Assembly: GCA_037126765.1 (NCBI GenBank)
Contig: JBBCBC010000024.1
Location: 21,115,554 to 21,179,553, forward strand
Length of the DNA stretch: 64,000 nucleotides
Direction of reading: 5' to 3'
Source of the DNA: Stenogyne calaminthoides
Taxonomy: Eukaryota; Streptophyta; Magnoliopsida; Lamiales; Lamiaceae
Shown here piece after piece: positions 1-10,686 of this stretch. Position 1 is the first letter of the stretch. Every line of letters starts with the position of its first letter. The notes under the pieces were generated by a model. That model was not told the origin of the DNA. It ran no database searches and saw only the letters and a program-made list of their open reading frames with translations. The translations under genes were made by a program, and so were the position numbers.

Positions 1-115
1 CGGCTTCTCCAGTAAGAGTAGAGACGATGACACTCAGTAACTTCTGGTCTTTCTTACGCCACGCGGCGTAAGCTGGGTTTGGAGAAACGGTTCCGTTCTC
101 AGCAGTGATCGTGGG
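1..115 (-). pseudogene. Inverted Copia gag fragment (N-terminal part)
   Basis: The minus strand from about 115 down to 1 stays open and encodes a segment containing NPAYAAWRKKDQKLL, the conserved start region of Copia gag (capsid precursor, UBN2/DUF4219-type). The downstream pol gene of the same element, beginning at about 116, is on the plus strand, so gag lies head-to-head with pol. The fragment runs off the left window edge towards its C-terminus, so the rest of gag and the 5' LTR cannot be seen. The orientation is directly visible; that it belongs to the same element is inferred from tight adjacency and from the same topology in the element at 9724-12571. Confidence 0.7.
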
Positions 116-694
116 ATTCTAGCACAGGGTAGATGTGATAAAGGCCTCTATGTTCTTGATCGGGGAATTCCTACCTTAGTTTTAAAAGCTAGTTATCATT
201 TATGGCACTTACATTTGGGGCATGTACCATTTTCGATTATTTCTCGTTTGAATAAGTTAGGGCATTTGAATGTTACTTCTATTTTACCGGACCCTACTGT
301 TTGTTCCTCTTGCCAGTTGGCAAAGAGCAAACGTTTACCTTTTTCGTTGAATGAAAAACGTGTTACTTCTGTTTTGGACTTGGTTTATTGTGATTTATGG
401 GGTATATCTCCAATTAATAGTAGCCATGGATTTCGTTATTATGCTGCATTCGTGGATGATTTTTCTCGTTTTACATGGTTATTTCCTTTACGTGCGAAAT
501 TTGAATTTTTTGATGTCTTGGTACAATTTCACGCATTTGTCTGCAACCACTTTTCTACCACTATTAAAATGTTTCAAAGTGATGGGGGAACTGAATTTGT
601 TAATTCTCGTGTTATTGAGTTTATGTCCTTGCATGGAATTCATCACCGGTTATCCTGCCCCTATACACCTCAGCAGAACGGTCGTGCTGAATGA
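116..694 (+). pseudogene. Copia pol: GAG-pre-integrase and integrase, ends at a premature stop
   Basis: The frame is open from about 116, upstream of the first methionine. It carries the His-His-Cys-Cys zinc-binding segment (HLWHLHLGH then CSSCQLAKSKR) of the pre-integrase domain and the integrase core with Asp in YCDLWG, Asp in QSDGGTEF and Glu in QQNGRAE. A TGA at 692-694 stands where the family usually has Arg just after the catalytic Glu, and the same frame continues beyond it, so this looks like a single CGA-to-TGA change. Integrase would insert the cDNA into the genome. With the stop and the inverted gag this copy is not autonomous. Confidence 0.85.
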
Positions 695-2146
695 AAACAT
701 CGTCACATATCTGAAACTGGATTATCTATGATGTTTCATGCAAATGCTCCTACTTCTTTATGGTTTGATGCATTCGCCACTGCAGTATTTGTTATTAACA
801 GGCGACCATCTTCTCTTCTGGGCAATAAATCTCCATTCGAGCTCTTGTTTGACAGTTGCCCAAATTATGTTATCTTTAAGCCTTTTGTTTGCAGGGTGTT
901 TCCGTACTTAAGGAACTATGAAGCAAACAAACTAGCTCCTTGTAGTCGACCTTGTATTTTTCTCGGATACAGCAGCATTCAGAATGGGTTTCGTTGTTAT
1001 GATTTGAAATCAACCCATGTATTCACAACCAGCCATGCTCAGATTGATGAAACCATTTTTCCCTTCTCGGTTTCGGCACCATCGCCTTCTTCTTCAGATG
1101 CAGAACTTACTACGTTCTTAGATGTGGCTTGGTCGCCTCAGCGCACGGTTCCATCTCCTTCACATGATCAACTGTCGCCACCTTTGCATGATGCATCATC
1201 ACAGCCACCTTCTCGTCCTTTTCTTTTGTTGGACGATGACTCAGCTTCTGCTCATCCCGGACCCCAGCCAGCTCCAGAGCCACCACAGCCAGCTCCCGAG
1301 CCACCACAGTCGGCTCCTGAGCCACCACAGCCAGCCCCCGAGCCACCACAGCCGGCACCACCCGGTCCCTCTCATCATATGATTACTCAGGCTCGTGCTG
1401 GTGTCTTTAAGCCTCGTTATCCAGTTGATTTGGCTTCTACTGCTTTACTGACCGCACTTACTGCCACCTTTGAGCCTCGTGGTCTCAAATCAGCTGCCAA
1501 GTCACCCAAATGGCTTACTGCTATGCAAGAAGAAATAGATGCTCTTCGTACGAATCACACTTGGGATTTGGTTCCTCGTCCTCCTAGCACAAATATTGTT
1601 GGCTCTAAATGGGTCTTTCGTACGAAATTTCATGCAGATGGGTCCGTCGAGCGTCATAAGGCTCGTCTTGTAGCTCAGGGTTTCACTCAGGTTTCAGGCG
1701 CCGATTTTCACCATACTTTCAGCCCAGTAGTGAAGGCCTCCACCGTTCGAGTCATCCTGGCTATTTCAGTTCATCAAAATTGGTCTCTCCATCAACTTGA
1801 TGTTAAAAATGCGTTTCTCAATGGGATTCTCGAGAAACCCATTTTTATGGCCCAGCCTCCGGGGTTTGTAGATCCCCAATTCCCTGATCACATTTGTCGT
1901 CTAAAGAAAGCTCTTTACGGTCTTCTTGAAGCTCCTCTTGCCTGGTTTCAGAGCTTTAGTACCTTTCTCCTCATCCTTTGTTTTCTTCAGAGTCGTTCCG
2001 ATTCTTCTATGTTTTGCTTTCATCGAGAAGCTATTATTATTTATTTGTTGCTATACGTCGATGACATCATTGTGACAGGCAATGATCCTTCAACCCTTCG
2101 GAAATTTATGATTGTACCCATCAGGAGTTTGCGATTAAGGATTTAG
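695..2146 (+). pseudogene. Copia pol: integrase C-terminus, proline-rich linker and reverse transcriptase
   Basis: Same frame as the integrase piece after the TGA. Order: integrase C-terminal region, a linker with about five copies of a PQPAPEP-type repeat (about 1255-1365), then RVT_2 reverse transcriptase with SKWVFRTKFHADGS, KARLVAQGFTQ, QLDVKNAFLNG (first catalytic Asp) and YVDD at 2054-2065. The frame is lost near 2104-2110: the matching downstream protein continues in another frame, and this frame ends at TAG 2144-2146. The RT would copy element RNA to cDNA in the virus-like particle. Divergence from element 9724-12571 is modest, so they belong to related families. Confidence 0.85.
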
Positions 2147-3036
2147 GTAAGTTGAATTATTTCCTTGGCTTGGAGATATCTCATACGTCAGATGGTTTGT
2201 TCATTGGTCAGACCAAATATGCACACGACATTCTGGAACAGGCTGTATTATTGGAGGCTAAACCAGTCAACACCCCTTTGGCGGCTAGGGAATCTCTCGT
2301 TTCCGATGGCCAACCATTTTGGGATCCCACACTCTATCGTTCTCTTGTGGGAGCTTTGCAGTATCTGACTATTACTCGTCCTGATCTTTGGTTTGCGGTC
2401 AATCATGTTAGTCAGTTTTTACAATCCCCTACTGATGACCATTTTTCGGCTGTTAAATGTATTCTTCAGTATGTCAAAGGCAAGCTGCACTTCGGATTAT
2501 CCTTTGTTCGCCGATCGGATCTCTCCATTATTGGATACTCCGATGCTGATTGGTCTCGTTGCACGGAGACATGGCGCTCCACTTATGGATACTCTATCTT
2601 TCTTGGAGGCAATCTAGTTTTTTGGAGTGCAAAGAAGCAGCCTACCGTTGTTCGTTCTAGTTGCGAGTCAGAATATCGAGCCATGGAAAATGCAGCTGCA
2701 GAATTGGTTTGGCTAACCAATCTACTTTGGGAGTTAAATATTCGTTCTTCTGACCGTCCTCAGTTGCTTTGTGATAACAAAAGTGCAATCTTTCTAAGCC
2801 AGATTCCAGTGGCCCACAAACGGGCAAAGCACATTGACCTTGATTACCACTTTGTACGTGAGTTAGTTTCATCCGGGAAGCTATCAACTCGTTTTGTGCC
2901 CTCTCATCTTCAGCTGGCAGACGTCTTCACCAAGAGTCTTCCTCGGCCTTCTTTTGAGTTTCTACGGTCCAAGCTTTGCGTTGGTCTTCATCCCACGCAG
3001 CGCTTGACGGGGGGTAATAGAGATATAAAAGGATAG
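2107..3036 (+). pseudogene. Copia pol: end of RT and RNase H
   Basis: Continuation of the pol gene in a shifted frame. It shows NYFLGLEIS (RT tail), then RNase H with YSDADWSR, SCESEYRAME, LLCDNKSAIFLS and the C-terminal signature DVFTKSLP, so Asp, Glu and Asp catalytic residues are present. The first true methionine is unclear because the frame is entered by the frameshift at about 2104-2110. The stop lies just past a run of six G (3009-3014), the expected polypurine tract, which fits a normal Copia 3' end. Confidence 0.85.
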
Positions 3037-3175
3037 TTTTATTAGAAATTCAAATATTGTATATATTAGGAAGATATCCATCTTGTTGTAATTAGTCAAA
3101 TCTCCTTGGAGAAATGGGTTTACAATTAATCCAATTAATTATAAAATAAAATCCAATTTTATTTCAGGTTTTTTA
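3007..3175 (+). repeat. Polypurine tract and remnant of the 3' LTR of the first Copia element
   Basis: ACGGGGGG at 3007-3014 is a polypurine tract directly after RNase H, and the sequence from 3015 (TAATAGAGATAT...) should be the start of the 3' LTR. The element at 9724-12571 has the same tract followed by its LTR, which also begins with TA instead of TG. No end of the LTR can be fixed and no second copy is present in the window, so the right limit is a guess. Confidence 0.45.
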
Positions 3176-4250
3176 AAAAGTAATCTTATTAATTTTAAAA
3201 CAAATTTTTAATTATTTATTTGCAAGGGCTCAAGTGCAATTTCTAAAACTCTGCACGGAGGGGTACATTACAAATCCAATTTGCAAGACAATCCCTCCCT
3301 CATCACTGTCCGGAAACCATCCGTCAATCGGGACAACCGATACCAACAATTTCAACCTTAGTTCATCAAGAATAATCTAATTAATCATTTAAACAGTCAA
3401 TATTGTTAGGATTCATCATTTAATCCAATTGAAGAATGAAAGCAGTGCACGAACAAAACCCAATCGAACGAAACCAGTAACGTGCAAAGCCCAAAAACAA
3501 CGAATCCCAGATACCTCGAATTTCAGAAGCAATAGAAACTGAAAACGCACAAAATCAGTACAGGCGTCAATACCATGAGACGCAAATAAGCAAAACCCAG
3601 AAACCAGAAACCAAAAACCAAAACAAGAAAGCGAATCGGAAACCAGAACCCAGAACAGGGAAAAACGCATCGCACGAATTGGGACCAGGCGCGAGTCGCT
3701 GTTTAACACCGTCACCATTTAACGCGCGCGGACGACTTGCCACCGTGAATCAAAGGGTTGCGCGCGGAGCCACGACCCAGGCGAACTGGTTTCAAACCAA
3801 AACTGTTAGTAAGACGATCGAATCAGCACCGCGCCGCCACTGATTCGTATCGATTCTGGTGGCGCGCCACCTTGACTCACGTCTAGGGGCGCACCGCCGA
3901 GAAAAGAGACGAAGGATTGAGGCGGAGCGAAAAATCGATGAAAGCAAAATCGCATGGGCCAAATCGCGAGCTCCCACACGCGTCGCGAGGCCACGGCGCC
4001 TAGCGCCGACCTCGAGCGATGCGGCGTAGCGTCGTGGCCGTGTGAATGAGGGCGAGCGACATCGGGTTTCTCCTAGAGAAAACCCTAAAATCAATTTGGG
4101 GATTTTAGAGTGAAGAAGACGACCTATACAAACAAATAAGGGGTGTGGTCCAGTTTATCAAAACGACTGTTCCCCAGTTTTGAAATTTTTTTTATTTAAA
4201 ACCTATTTTAATTATGCAATTAAAACAAGGAGCCTGAAGCTCTGATACCA
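3176..4250 (-). other. Non-coding internal region of a minus-strand LTR element
   Basis: About 1 kb without recognisable retroelement domains between the Copia LTR remnant and the primer binding site at 4240-4250. Short open frames on the minus strand (3792-4094, 3416-3718) show no family motif. Because it directly follows the PBS on the minus strand, I read it as the 5' leader or a large-retrotransposon-derivative interior of the element whose LTR is at 4252-6783. The 3' part and second LTR are missing here. Confidence 0.4.
4240..4250 (-). other. Primer binding site (initiator tRNA-Met)
   Basis: Minus-strand TGGTATCAGAG, complementary to the 3' end of plant initiator tRNA-Met, separated by one base from the LTR end at 4252. 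This fixes the LTR as a 5' LTR read leftwards. Confidence 0.8.
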
Positions 4251-4606
4251 CTGTTGGAATATATCGGCACATAAACACGTATTATATGCGCATCGGAATT
4301 AAATAATTCACCAACAACGAACAATTAATTGCATAAACAAGAACGAATAATCATAACGAGAAATTTTACAGTAATTCGATAGCATATTTCTGAACTACGG
4401 TATCCATGTAATCTCCGTGGACAGATTTGCACAGATTTTTCAGCGTTGAATCTGAGACGAAATTTGCTATGAAAATTCATATTCTAGATTTTTATGGAGA
4501 AACTAGGTTTTCTTGTTGTAGTCAATAATGAATCCCGGGATGTCATATATATAGGGAGAGACATGCTTAAATCCTAAGCCATCTTTATTAGGAAGATAAT
4601 TCCTAA

Positions 4607-5585
4607 CAGTGTTTTCATAACCAGACCGGACCGGCCGATTCGACCGGTTGAACCAGGAACCGGTCCCGAAACCGGTCCGAAACCCCTCTAATAACTGTTT
4701 TATCGGTCTAATCGGTCAAAACCGGTCAAGACCGCTCAAAACCGGTAAAACCGGTTCGACCGGTTCTTTTTTTTTTTTTAAATAATAATTAGGAATTCGG
4801 ATTTTAGGGCATCTTCATCCCTGCATCTCGGTGAACCGCCACGCGTAGGTGGCAGAATTCGCGTCGGTGAGTGAAACGTCGTGGATCTTGTCGTCGCCTT
4901 TGAAGAGGTGGTGACCGACTATCGGCTCGTGGAGAGGGTTGGCACTGTTTCTGACGTAGACACGGCTGGCGCATTCTGGAATATTGCCGGTGACGTGAAG
5001 GTTGTGGCATGCTTTGCTCCGGAACTGGTGCGAATTAACCGGCGATTAGCAACGTAGAAGAGGGCCATTTTCTTATTTCTGTGTGTAGAGGATCTGCTTT
5101 TTTTATTTTGGTAGATAGGAGTCTTGAGAGAGAGAGTAAAGGGTGAGATTTTTTTGGGGGAGAGAGAGTAAAAGGAGGGTTTCCTTTTGACGGTTGAGTG
5201 AAAATGGGGTTTAGTAGGAAAATGGAAATGATTGTAAATTTACAATTTGAATTTGGTGGACCACATAGTAGATTTGGGGATATGCACTTTGGTAACTAGC
5301 AAATTAATTAAATAAAAGATATTGAGGGAAATTTTAAAAAATAATAATAATATACATATATATATATTATTTTGGATGACATGTGTGATATTACGATGCA
5401 TTTTGTATTTATTGATTATTGAGTATTAGTTTAAATTTTAATTTTTTATAGGTGCATATTTATTTTATTTTTTAACTAAACATAAAAATATAGCGGTTGA
5501 ACCGTCGGTTGAACCGGTTCGACCGGTTAAACCGCTAACCAGTAGTCTGTCCAGTTCAATCACCGGTTCGGTTATGAAAACACTG
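4607..5585. mobile_element. Non-autonomous hAT element (979 bp)
   Basis: Ends are perfect 16-bp inverted repeats, CAGTGTTTTCATAACC at 4607 and its complement ending at 5585. The element is flanked by an exact 8-bp duplication ATTCCTAA (4599-4606 and 5586-5593), the hAT signature. Both ends hold clusters of ACCGGTT/AACCGGT motifs, probably transposase-binding subterminal repeats. No transposase is encoded; the interior carries a short coding-like piece on the minus strand. It inserted into the LTR at 4252-6783. Confidence 0.92.
4815..5045 (-). pseudogene. Captured coding-like fragment inside the hAT element, weakly like a plant S1/SPH protein
   Basis: One minus-strand frame stays open from just after TAA 5046-5048 to TGA 4815-4817, about 76 codons, in a locally GC-rich stretch unlike the AT-rich surroundings. 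It reads as Cys/His, then VYVRNSANPL, HHLFKGDDKIHDVSL and TYAWRF, a spacing that resembles self-incompatibility S1-like secreted proteins (strand, HCxSxDDDLG, Y-W-F). No start codon or signal peptide is present in this frame, and the first conserved Cys is displaced. The family call is tentative; capture of a host gene piece is an inference. Confidence 0.25.
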
Positions 5586-6783
5586 ATTCCTAATCTTGCA
5601 AAATAAATCTCAAATATATGTTTTCCCTACGGATATTTTCCTACAATAATATTTCATAATATTATTTGGGATTCATATTTAATTAAATCTAATTTAATTA
5701 AATAGTAATGATAATTAATTCTAAATTAATATATTATTAATTCTCCATAAATTAAATATTAAATCTAATTTAATACTTAATCAACTAACTATATTCCGTA
5801 CACGGGAGTTACTGGTTGTGTGACCCATAGACCCTCATATATCGAGCGATTAGTCAAACTAACGGTCTTAATTGAACCCTAGACAATAAATCAGACATTC
5901 TCAATATATGAGGTACGTTGCGAGAAACGTGCAACTACCTGTAACTGAAACATGGGTTATTGTGATTTCCTCCTTTCATTCACGAATACTCGATTAGTCT
6001 TGAACATGATGAAGTGTCTATTCAAATAACTTAATCAATTTATCTCTAATCACTAATTGGTCACTCGTGTCACACTTGGCCACAAAGTCCAAGTTGACGT
6101 GCATTGGCCAATGACTTTGATCCAATTATGATGAGAAGATGAGTATTCTCTCTAAATCCACTTTGAGGAATGAATCATTTTCTTGGCTCAACTACCACGC
6201 ACATGCACTTCGTGACGAACCCAATTCAAGTCATATCTACCCATGGAAGGGTGCAAGCGTCGGTCATGGTCAAAGTTCATCACTCCACACATGTCGTGCG
6301 TATTGACCTCAAGTCAAAGGAGTATCGCATCGCTCCCACTAACCGAGACACCAGTAGACACATATAGTGGAACTACTTCAAACAGTTTCTCGGATGGGTA
6401 TACCAATACCCTCTAAGGTATTTGTGCATCCATCATGAGATACCCAGTATCTCGTAGCAAGTGAGATCTTACTACACTCTCTAAGTGTATGATGCAGATC
6501 GCACACCAATCTCCATTGCATCATCAATATCCCATTCTTGATGATCCTTGATCGGGGCTATTTGAGAATCATGCTTAAGTCATCTGAGTTCTCACACACT
6601 CAATGACAACAGTGATTCATGGGAACACGGATAAGAACAAATGCAAACAATCAAACATAATATTCTAATAAGTGTAATGTCATACATTTAATATTAAATA
6701 AACAATAATATTAAACCAACACTGAATAATATCTGAGTATTATGTCCTTACAATGGATTGTCTCTAGGACACTAACACTAACA

Positions 6784-7383
6784 AAAAGTACTTCCATGAC
6801 CCAAATATCAAGTAAAGGTTCAAGTGAAGGTTTGTCTCACGTATGTCACACAAAATTCTCTCTTAATATAATTCATTTTCTTATTTATGTATATTAATAT
6901 TAGATTGTCAATTTATTATATATAAGATAAAATTTAGTGCGTTGAAACTTTAATTATATATTACATTTAAAAAAATATATATGTAATGTTTGTCAATATT
7001 AATAGTGTTGTTCATTTGTAGTAAGACATTTTATTATATAATAATTTATATAATTAAATAAATTGAATATTTGAAGAAGAAATGAGAAGTGAAGCTTAAT
7101 TTAAAAAAAAAAATTGTCTTAAATTTATTTAAATAAAATTCATCAAAAATTAATTATTTAATGAAATAGATAGCAAATACCCATTACATTAGTCAAATAA
7201 TACTGTGTCATGAGAATTATTTATAGATATATATTAAGAAAAGATGCCCTATTTTAAAGTTATTAGGTGAATAAGCAATATTATAAAGAGAAAGGAAAAA
7301 GAGTGTGGGACCAAAAGTGACCCGAACAAGAAGAGAGTGACTATATAACCAAAAGGTACATCAAAAATCATGAAACTAGATGT
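6784..7383. other. AT-rich spacer
   Basis: No open frame with recognisable content and no element ends that I could define. Mostly A/T runs. Confidence 0.5.
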
Positions 7384-8259
7384 CTAGCTAGCAACAGTAG
7401 TTCTATCTAAGGAGGAATCGAAGGCATCTTGTTTCTTCTTTGCCATTAGTCGTGTGTTGTATTCCTGTCTTCTCTTGTTATCTTTAGTTCGGGCCCTTTT
7501 AAGTTTTGCTTTGATGAGCTTGCCCAAGGGATCTTTCGGATACAACTTGCCTCCAGAGGCCTCAAAGTAGCGCTGCTCGGCTGGAGATAGCACAGTCTGA
7601 TAATCTATGTCTATCGGAATTGTGTTCCCTATGCTCTGCCCAGACGTCACTACCCCCAGATCTTTCTCAGTATCTTCATTAAGCATGTCTGCCCATCTAG
7701 CGGAGGTAGGAGAGGCCGTAGAATCTGATTCCGAGGATGAAGCACCCTCGACCAGATTCTCGAAGGGGTTGGAGGTAGCAGGCTCAGGAGAAGCTGACAC
7801 TGCTCGAGATGGTGAAGCAGTTTTCTTTGGCAATTGCCAGTCTTCATTCATCTTCTCTTACTCGGGCAAGGCTGTGTCAATCCGTGGGATCTGCCAACCC
7901 ACTTGCCCTATGATCCTCTCATTTACGGAATCAATAACAACATAGTGAGGGGGCAAACCATTCTCCCCCTGTTCCGCAAATCTGTGTTGTTTGACGTGCC
8001 GAAAGTACCTACTGTATTACTCTCCTTCCCATGTGTGGCAGGGGCTTCCGTTTATTTTTTCCTAACCCAAGTCTTCTGCTTTGCAACATAGTCTAGGCCA
8101 TTTCGAGGGGGATGCTCATCGTGGGCGTCTTTCTTACCATATGAACCTCCATAAAAATGACAATTGTCTATAGAGTGTCCAACTACCTAACAATGCATAC
8201 AAAACTCCGGATGCTGCTCGTAGCCCACAGAAGCAACCGAGCTGTGGCCAGACCTCTCA
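7384..8259 (-). pseudogene. LINE ORF1, zinc knuckle and C-terminal tail
   Basis: In another minus frame after DUF4283 (about 8250-8160) there is CMHC, a stop, VVGHSIDNC: a C-x2-C-x4-H-x4-C knuckle with the stop inside it, exactly the zinc-finger type that follows DUF4283 in plant LINE ORF1. Further left, the frame 7851-7384 (155 codons) is Ser/Pro/Glu-rich then Lys/Arg-rich (KLIKAKLKRARTKDNKRRQE), fitting a basic ORF1 tail. The pieces are separated by frameshifts and stops. Continuity is inferred from order and strand. Confidence 0.6.
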
Positions 8260-9290
8260 TACATAATCTTGTACTCTCTCTATCTTTGCGAAGATCCAGC
8301 TCGATGAGGACCCTGACATAGTGACACATAGTCCGGTTACGTGTGTTTGCATCCATACTAACCACCGGACCAAGGGCTGAAGCAATTTGTTCGATAATGG
8401 GCACGTAGAAATATTCCATAAGGAGTTCAAAGATTCGTACCCAAACAATAACGATAAGAGAGCTCACCTTATAAGGATTAAACTCTGGGACCCATTTTTG
8501 TAATTTGCAGGTACCGAACTGCATAGGACAAGAGCGTGTCAAAAGGATTCTATCTCGTTCTCGAAAATCCCCGAACTGGATATTAAAATAGCCCTTACCC
8601 AACGATACGAGTTTCCAAATGCCCTTTACATGCCAAAATGTGTCAAGAGAAGCTTTAAGTTCAATAAGTGGCAATGGCTTTTCACCTGATTTGAGCAACA
8701 TACGACCAATAATCGAGTCTTGCATTTCCCGTACGCCTTGTCTATGTATCGAGTCATCTATATTAACTGAAAGAAAGTCACCTTTCCTAACATAATTCTT
8801 AATCAAAGGTCCACAACGTTAGCATATGATTTAGTATTCAAATCCAAAACATGTTCAACAAACTTATCACCAGTAGCAGCACTCATATTTGCATCATTTA
8901 TCCCAGAATTCATATCAAAATCAGTAACATGTTTCCTATAATTCATACCAGCAGCAACCATATCAGCATTCATGCTATTAGAAACATTCTTAGCATTCAA
9001 ACAAGCAACAACCATATCAATAGACTTATCCCCCAAGTTCAAACCAGAATTCGAGGATGAATTACCTGCACCAGGCTGCTCTTTCTGCTACTGTTTCTGC
9101 ATTGCTGGGAAGCCTTGCGAATTCCCATCAGTCCCCTGAACCGCAATTGGTTTGGAGAGTGAGCCATTCCCCCCAGAGTTCTCAATCCCAGAACCAGGGG
9201 GGTTACCTTGAGCATAACCAGAATTACCAGCAATAAAAGTATTACCAGCAACATTACCAGCAACTACATCCAGATTTTCAAGCAATTCAA
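8183..9290 (-). pseudogene. LINE ORF1, N-terminal part with DUF4283 domain
   Basis: Read leftwards from 9290: a low-complexity Asn/Gly/Ser-rich N-terminus in two frames (9285-9088, 9042-8803), then a 207-codon frame (8806-8183) with the DUF4283 pattern found in ORF1 of plant L1-type LINEs and in related zinc-knuckle proteins (IIGRMLL, FWHVKGIWKLVSLGKGYFNIQF, KWVPEFNPY, VWVRIFELLMEYF, YVRVLIELDL). ORF1 binds LINE RNA. Several frameshifts break it. Its 5' end is cut by LTR-A at 9291. No ORF2 (endonuclease/RT) was found in the window. Confidence 0.75.
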
Positions 9291-9723
9291 TGTTGGGGTT
9301 ATACTGGAAAATATGCTTTTACTTTGTATAATCAAACTGAATTTCTGTCTTATTTATTGAAATAAATTATTTATCACTGATGCTTTAAATATCATTGAAT
9401 GTTACATATATTTACTGCATAAATGTTCAATAAATAGTACGTGTTACATTGTAGTTAATTTAGTGATACCAGATCACAAAAGATTAAATTAACAAATCCC
9501 CTTGTAAATAAAAAGTATTATTTGTTTCACGACCTAGATGGAAATGAACAATTCATCGTGAAAGGTTAAAGTGTAAGGCTCAGATTGGTTTGTCTTGACC
9601 AAGAGATTACACTAGTGCATGACTGATGCACTGAATAGGACCTACAGGAGGATAAATTCTTCAGCACTGAATTAAGAAGAATTAGACCTCAGTGGTTCGT
9701 TATTTCTTAATCTTCGTCCCTTA

Positions 9724-9913
9724 TGTGAATGTGATTAGGAAATCACTCTTGATTGGTGATTAGGGAAGATAGAAATATATACAATCATGTACAAAGAAGT
9801 TTCCGTAATTAGAGGAAACCAAATCAAAGGAAAATTAAATACAAAGTAAATGCAAGATACAAAGAATATGTACAATCCAAAATTATATGAATTAGTCAAC
9901 ACTTCCCTTAATA
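9724..9913 (-). repeat. 3' LTR of the young Copia element
   Basis: 190 bp from TGTGAATGTG to TTAATA on the plus strand, apparently identical to 12382-12571. It follows the minus-strand polypurine tract CGGGGGG. Confidence 0.9.
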
Positions 9914-9920
9914 CCCCCCG

Positions 9921-10686
9921 TCAAGTGTTGCGTGGGATGCAAGCAAACACAAAGCTTGGAACGAAGAAGCTCAAAGGCCGGTCGAGGAAGGCTCTTTGTG
10001 AAGATGTCCGCCAGCTGAAGATGAGATGGAACGAAACAAGTAGCAAGTTTCCCGTAGAAGACCGGGGTTCATTTAACAAAATGATAATCAAGATCAATGT
10101 GTTTAGCCCGTTTGTGAGCAACAGGATTCTGACTGAGAAAGATAGCACTTTTGTTGTCACAAAGCAAAACAGGCCGAGAAGGAGGCAACATCCGAAGCTC
10201 TCGAAGAAGATTAGATACCCAAACTAGTTAATTTGAAGCATTTGCCATAAGACGGTATTCGACTCACAACTTGAACGAGCAACCGTGGGCTGCTTCTTTG
10301 CACTCCAAGAAACAAGATTACCCCCAAGGAAGATGGAGTAACCATAAGTTGAACGACGTGTCTCTATACATCGAGCCCAGTCGGCATCTGAGTAACCCAC
10401 AATTGAATACTCAGGATGCTTCCGAAAGGAGAGACCATAATGAATCGTGCCCTTTTACGTAACGAAGAATCCTCTTGTGACCAAGAAGTGATCATCCGTA
10501 GAGGAGAATGGAGGAGCCCGACTCACAAGATTTGAAGATATGATAAGTCGGGCGAAAGTGATAGTGAGATATTGAAGAGCACCAACAAGAGACCGGTACA
10601 ATGTCGGATCACGGAACGAAGAACCATTACTAACAAGCACCTCTCCAATTTTGCTAAGGGAGTCGCGACCGGGTTTGAGTCAACTA
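9921..10686 (-). pseudogene. RNase H region of the young Copia element, fragmented
   Basis: Minus-strand pieces in several frames read VGYSDADWARC, STYGYSI, SWSAKKQPTVARSSCES, LLCDNKSAIFLSQNPVAHK and ADIFTKSLPRPAF, the Copia RNase H order ending just before the polypurine tract. Stops and small indels break it, for example after SSCES and inside the segment following KHIDLDYH. It is closely related in sequence to RNase H at 2107-3036. Confidence 0.8.

Larger units (their letters stand above)
4252..6783 (-). repeat. Long LTR (about 1.5 kb without its hAT insertion)
   Basis: Bounded by TGTTGGAATAT at 4252 and CACTAACA ending at 6783, i.e. TGTT...AACA ends, with a PBS adjacent on the left. It contains no supported coding sequence; short ORFs such as 6170-6367 are chance frames. 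It is interrupted at 4607-5585 by a hAT element. The second LTR of the element is not in the window. The right boundary rests on the inverted TGTTAGTG end alone. Confidence 0.65.

Noticed and set aside
3416..4094. Minus-strand frames rich in Arg/Ser as host exons
   Set aside because: They follow a PBS directly and have no domain; they are better seen as the element leader.
6170..6367. 65-codon plus-strand frame
   Set aside because: Lies inside the minus-strand LTR at 4252-6783, which is non-coding.
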